A DNA stretch of 26,132 bases, from NCBI GenBank assembly GCA_020024185.1, contig JAHHUD010000016.1, positions 1 through 26,132 of the forward strand, written 5' to 3'. The position numbers and the translations under genes are program-made. Below the pieces are notes generated by a model, which saw only the letters and a program-made list of their open reading frames with translations, was not told the origin of the DNA and made no database searches. Source of the DNA: Oscillospiraceae bacterium (GTDB lineage Bacteria; Bacillota; Clostridia; Oscillospirales; Ruminococcaceae). Shown in pieces: positions 24,376 through 26,132 of the stretch. The stretch's first letter is position 1, and every line of letters begins with the position of its first letter.

Positions 24376-24705
24376 ATGAAATTAAAAGCAGTAAACAAAA
24401 ACAAAGAGTTTGTCCGCGCATATCGCCGTGGACAGTGTCATGTGGGAAATCTTGTGGTTTTGTATGTTATAAAAAACCGATACGGATTTACACGTTTTGG
24501 CATAACAAGTAGCAAAAAAATTGGCAATGCAGTAAAAAGAAATCGTGCACGCCGTCTTTTGAGAGCCAGCGTCAGAGCACTTCCTTTTGATATGTCTAAC
24601 AGTGTAGACATTATCCTTGTGCCAAGGGGCAAAACCCCATATTCAAAACAGCAGCTTGTGCAGGCACAGCTGGAAACTCTCGCTCAAAAAGCAGGTTTAT
24701 TATAA
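24376..24705 (+). CDS. rnpA: Ribonuclease P protein component
   Basis: Basic protein cofactor of the RNase P ribozyme, which removes tRNA 5' leaders; 109 aa from the ATG at 24376. The family region is GITSSKKIGNAVKRNRARRLLR (about 42-63), containing the RNR motif. The frame extends upstream to a TTG at 24352, but family N-termini (basic start then NKEFVRAYRRG) fit the later ATG. Neither start has a good ribosome site; only AAGAAAGA lies before the ATG. The stop overlaps the yidD start in TAATG. Confidence 0.94.
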   Translation: MKLKAVNKNKEFVRAYRRGQCHVGNLVVLYVIKNRYGFTRFGITSSKKIGNAVKRNRARRLLRASVRALPFDMSNSVDIILVPRGKTPYSKQQLVQAQLETLAQKAGLL

Positions 24706-24941
24706 TGATAAAAAAGTTTTTTATATTGCCAATAAGGCTTTATCAAAAATTCATATCCCCTCTTTTGGGCACAAGATGCCGCTTTTATCCCTCTTGCAGT
24801 GAGTATATGATACAAGCAATACAGATTCATGGGATTATAAAGGGTCTAATATTAGGATGTGCAAGAATATTGAGATGCAATCCATTTTTTGAAGGCGGCA
24901 TAGACCCTGTTCCACCAAAAAACAGGTGGACAAATAAATAA
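24705..24941 (+). CDS. yidD: Membrane protein insertion efficiency factor YidD
   Basis: A 78-aa membrane-associated protein that assists YidC and Sec insertion. The diagnostic pattern CRFYPSCSEYMIQAI and RCNPFFEGGIDPVP, with its conserved cysteines, is complete, and the N-terminus has the amphipathic RLYQKFISPLLG helix. Translation is coupled to rnpA through a one-base overlap (TAATG), and yidC starts 26 bases later, so the three are one unit. Confidence 0.96.
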   Translation: MIKKFFILPIRLYQKFISPLLGTRCRFYPSCSEYMIQAIQIHGIIKGLILGCARILRCNPFFEGGIDPVPPKNRWTNK

Positions 24942-24967
24942 AAGCAAGTTAAAGCTCGGAGGTAATA

Positions 24968-25933
24968 ATGGGCATTTTTGACATCATAGCAATTCCACTT
25001 GGTTGGATATTGAAAATTGTTTATGAGTTTGTGGGCAACTACGGTATTGCATTGTTATTGTTCACATTTATTACAAAAGTTATCTTGTTCCCATTGGCAT
25101 GGAAACAGAAAAAATCAAGCATAAAAATGGCTGCATTTCAGCCAATGATAAATGAAATCAATAAAAAATATGCAAATAACAAAGCAAAACAGCAAGAAGA
25201 ACTTATTCGTCTTCAACAAGAACACGGTTTTTCAGCTGCATCAGGTTGTTTGCCACTTCTTATTCAAATGCCAATCTTATTTGGTCTTATTCAAGTTATA
25301 TACAAACCACTTACACACGTTGCCAGACTTTCTAATGAAGTTATTATGCAGGCAACACCTATTGCAAAAGATATTCTTGGCACACTTTCAAGCTACTCTG
25401 CTGAATCCAGTATCATCACAGCTGTAAGACAAGACCCACAAGCATTTAGTGGTATTATGTCTGGCAAAGAACTTGAATTTGTTCAGAATTTTAATATGAC
25501 TTTCTTTGGAATGGACCTTACACAAATTCCATCAATTAAAGACCCAAGTATCCTTTGGATTATTCCGGTTTTAAGTGTTGTAGCAATGCTTGTTCAGCAA
25601 ATTCTTATGACAAAGCTTAACGGACAGAAACTTGAAGGCGCAATGAAAATTATGCCGGTTTATACAGTTATAATGTTCGGATATTTCTCATTTGTAATCC
25701 CTGCTGGTGTATCAGTATACTGGATATTCTCAAGTGTATTTGGTATTTTGCAAGACTTGTTCTTAAGAATTTTCTTTGACCCTGAAAAAGAAAAAGAAAA
25801 AATAGAACAGCAAATTAAACAAGCAAAAAAAGAGGCAAAAAATAAAAATAATACAAAAGCTCCAAATGCAGCAGACGCAAAAAAACGTCTTGAAAGAGCA
25901 AGAGAGCTAGAAAATGAAAAATACGGAGAATAA
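24968..25933 (+). CDS. yidC: Membrane protein insertase YidC/OxaI family
   Basis: Inserts proteins into the cytoplasmic membrane, alone or with SecYEG; 321 aa, the short form without the large periplasmic domain. The first span (IALLLFTFITKVILFPLAW) is followed by the KQKKSSIKM cytoplasmic segment and a coiled region (NEINKKYANNKAKQQEELIRL). GCLPLLIQMPILFGLIQVI is a classic YidC2 motif, and the chain ends in a lysine-rich cytoplasmic tail that may touch the ribosome. No lipobox signal is visible, unlike Bacillus SpoIIIJ. GGAGG precedes the ATG. jag starts 1 base after the stop. Confidence 0.97.
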   Translation: MGIFDIIAIPLGWILKIVYEFVGNYGIALLLFTFITKVILFPLAWKQKKSSIKMAAFQPMINEINKKYANNKAKQQEELIRLQQEHGFSAASGCLPLLIQMPILFGLIQVIYKPLTHVARLSNEVIMQATPIAKDILGTLSSYSAESSIITAVRQDPQAFSGIMSGKELEFVQNFNMTFFGMDLTQIPSIKDPSILWIIPVLSVVAMLVQQILMTKLNGQKLEGAMKIMPVYTVIMFGYFSFVIPAGVSVYWIFSSVFGILQDLFLRIFFDPEKEKEKIEQQIKQAKKEAKNKNNTKAPNAADAKKRLERARELENEKYGE

Positions 25934-25934
25934 T

Positions 25935-26132
25935 ATGAGAGAAGTAATCAAGCAAGCTTCTACTATTGAAGAAGCTATTGAACTTGCTCTCAGCGAGTTA
26001 AATCTCACTAAAGAGCAGGTGACATACGAGGTTCTGGAATATCCGGAAAAAAGATTTTTCTTTAAAAAACAGGCAAAAGTAAAAGTTTGTGAAATTGAAG
26101 AAGAATTTGACGTAAAAACACTTTTTGAAGAT
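25935..26132 (+). CDS. khpB: RNA-binding protein Jag/KhpB, N-terminal part
   Basis: The first 66 codons of a gene cut by the window edge. The sequence MREVIKQASTIEEAIELALSELNLTKEQVTYEVLE is the Jag N-terminal domain (usual pattern TVEEAIE.AL.ELGL..E.V..EVLE). The following FFFKKQAKVKV replaces the common GFLGIGKKPAKVRV, so this copy lacks the glycine-rich stretch. KH and R3H RNA-binding domains should follow outside the window. GGAG of the yidC end provides the ribosome site 6 bases before the ATG, and the gene starts one base after yidC stops. Confidence 0.9.
   Translation, partial: MREVIKQASTIEEAIELALSELNLTKEQVTYEVLEYPEKRFFFKKQAKVKVCEIEEEFDVKTLFED

Noticed and set aside
1..26132. Mobile elements, CRISPR arrays, tRNA or rRNA genes
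   Set aside because: I looked for transposase-like proteins, regularly spaced long repeats and tRNA-like cloverleaves and saw none; only short repeats (parS array, DnaA 9-mers, terminators) are present.

Overview
The window is the chromosomal replication origin region of a low-GC Gram-positive bacterium. The gene set and protein motifs (Soj-type ParA, Noc, RemB, YaaA, short YidC, Jag) fit Firmicutes, most likely class Clostridia; the species cannot be named from the sequence. The DNA is AT-rich, with intergenic stretches that are almost pure A/T. Apart from two adjacent genes, everything left of about 23.7 kb is on the minus strand and everything right of 24.1 kb is on the plus strand, so transcription runs away from the origin on both sides.

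Layout from left to right. 1-2187: a polar amino-acid ABC importer, with a cut-off ATPase and a fused binding-protein/permease. 2724-4898: serS and parB. 5195-6385: parA followed by two small unrecognised membrane-protein genes (94 and 32 aa) between parA and parB. 6540-6633: three parS sites with exact 39-bp spacing. 6696-11925: noc, rsmG, mnmG and mnmE. 12105-13918: uppP and an unknown lipoprotein, both on the plus strand. 14224-23702: gyrA, a YcxB-like membrane protein, gyrB, remB, recF, yaaA, dnaN and dnaA, all on the minus strand in the classic order. 24122-26132: rpmH, rnpA, yidD, yidC and the start of jag/khpB on the plus strand.

The functional origin elements sit between dnaA and dnaN (22104-22406). 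They include five TAG/CAG trinucleotides beside a GGGG cluster and two tandem DnaA-box-like 9-mers, which matches the Bacillus-type basal unwinding system. A run of further 9-mers follows. The boxes are of the TTTTCAACA / TTATCAACA type rather than the textbook TTATCCACA, and DnaA carries Glu386 where E. coli DnaA has the DNA-contacting Pro423.

The genes cover replication initiation (dnaA, dnaN, gyrA, gyrB), origin segregation and nucleoid occlusion (parA, parB, noc, parS), repair (recF), tRNA modification and charging (mnmE, mnmG, serS), rRNA methylation (rsmG), tRNA processing (rnpA), membrane protein insertion (yidC, yidD) and undecaprenyl-phosphate recycling (uppP). Most of this is conserved core content. 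The unusual points are the two small membrane genes in the par operon, the phased parS array, the variant DnaA boxes, and the placement of the mnmE-parB block on the dnaA side of the origin instead of downstream of jag.
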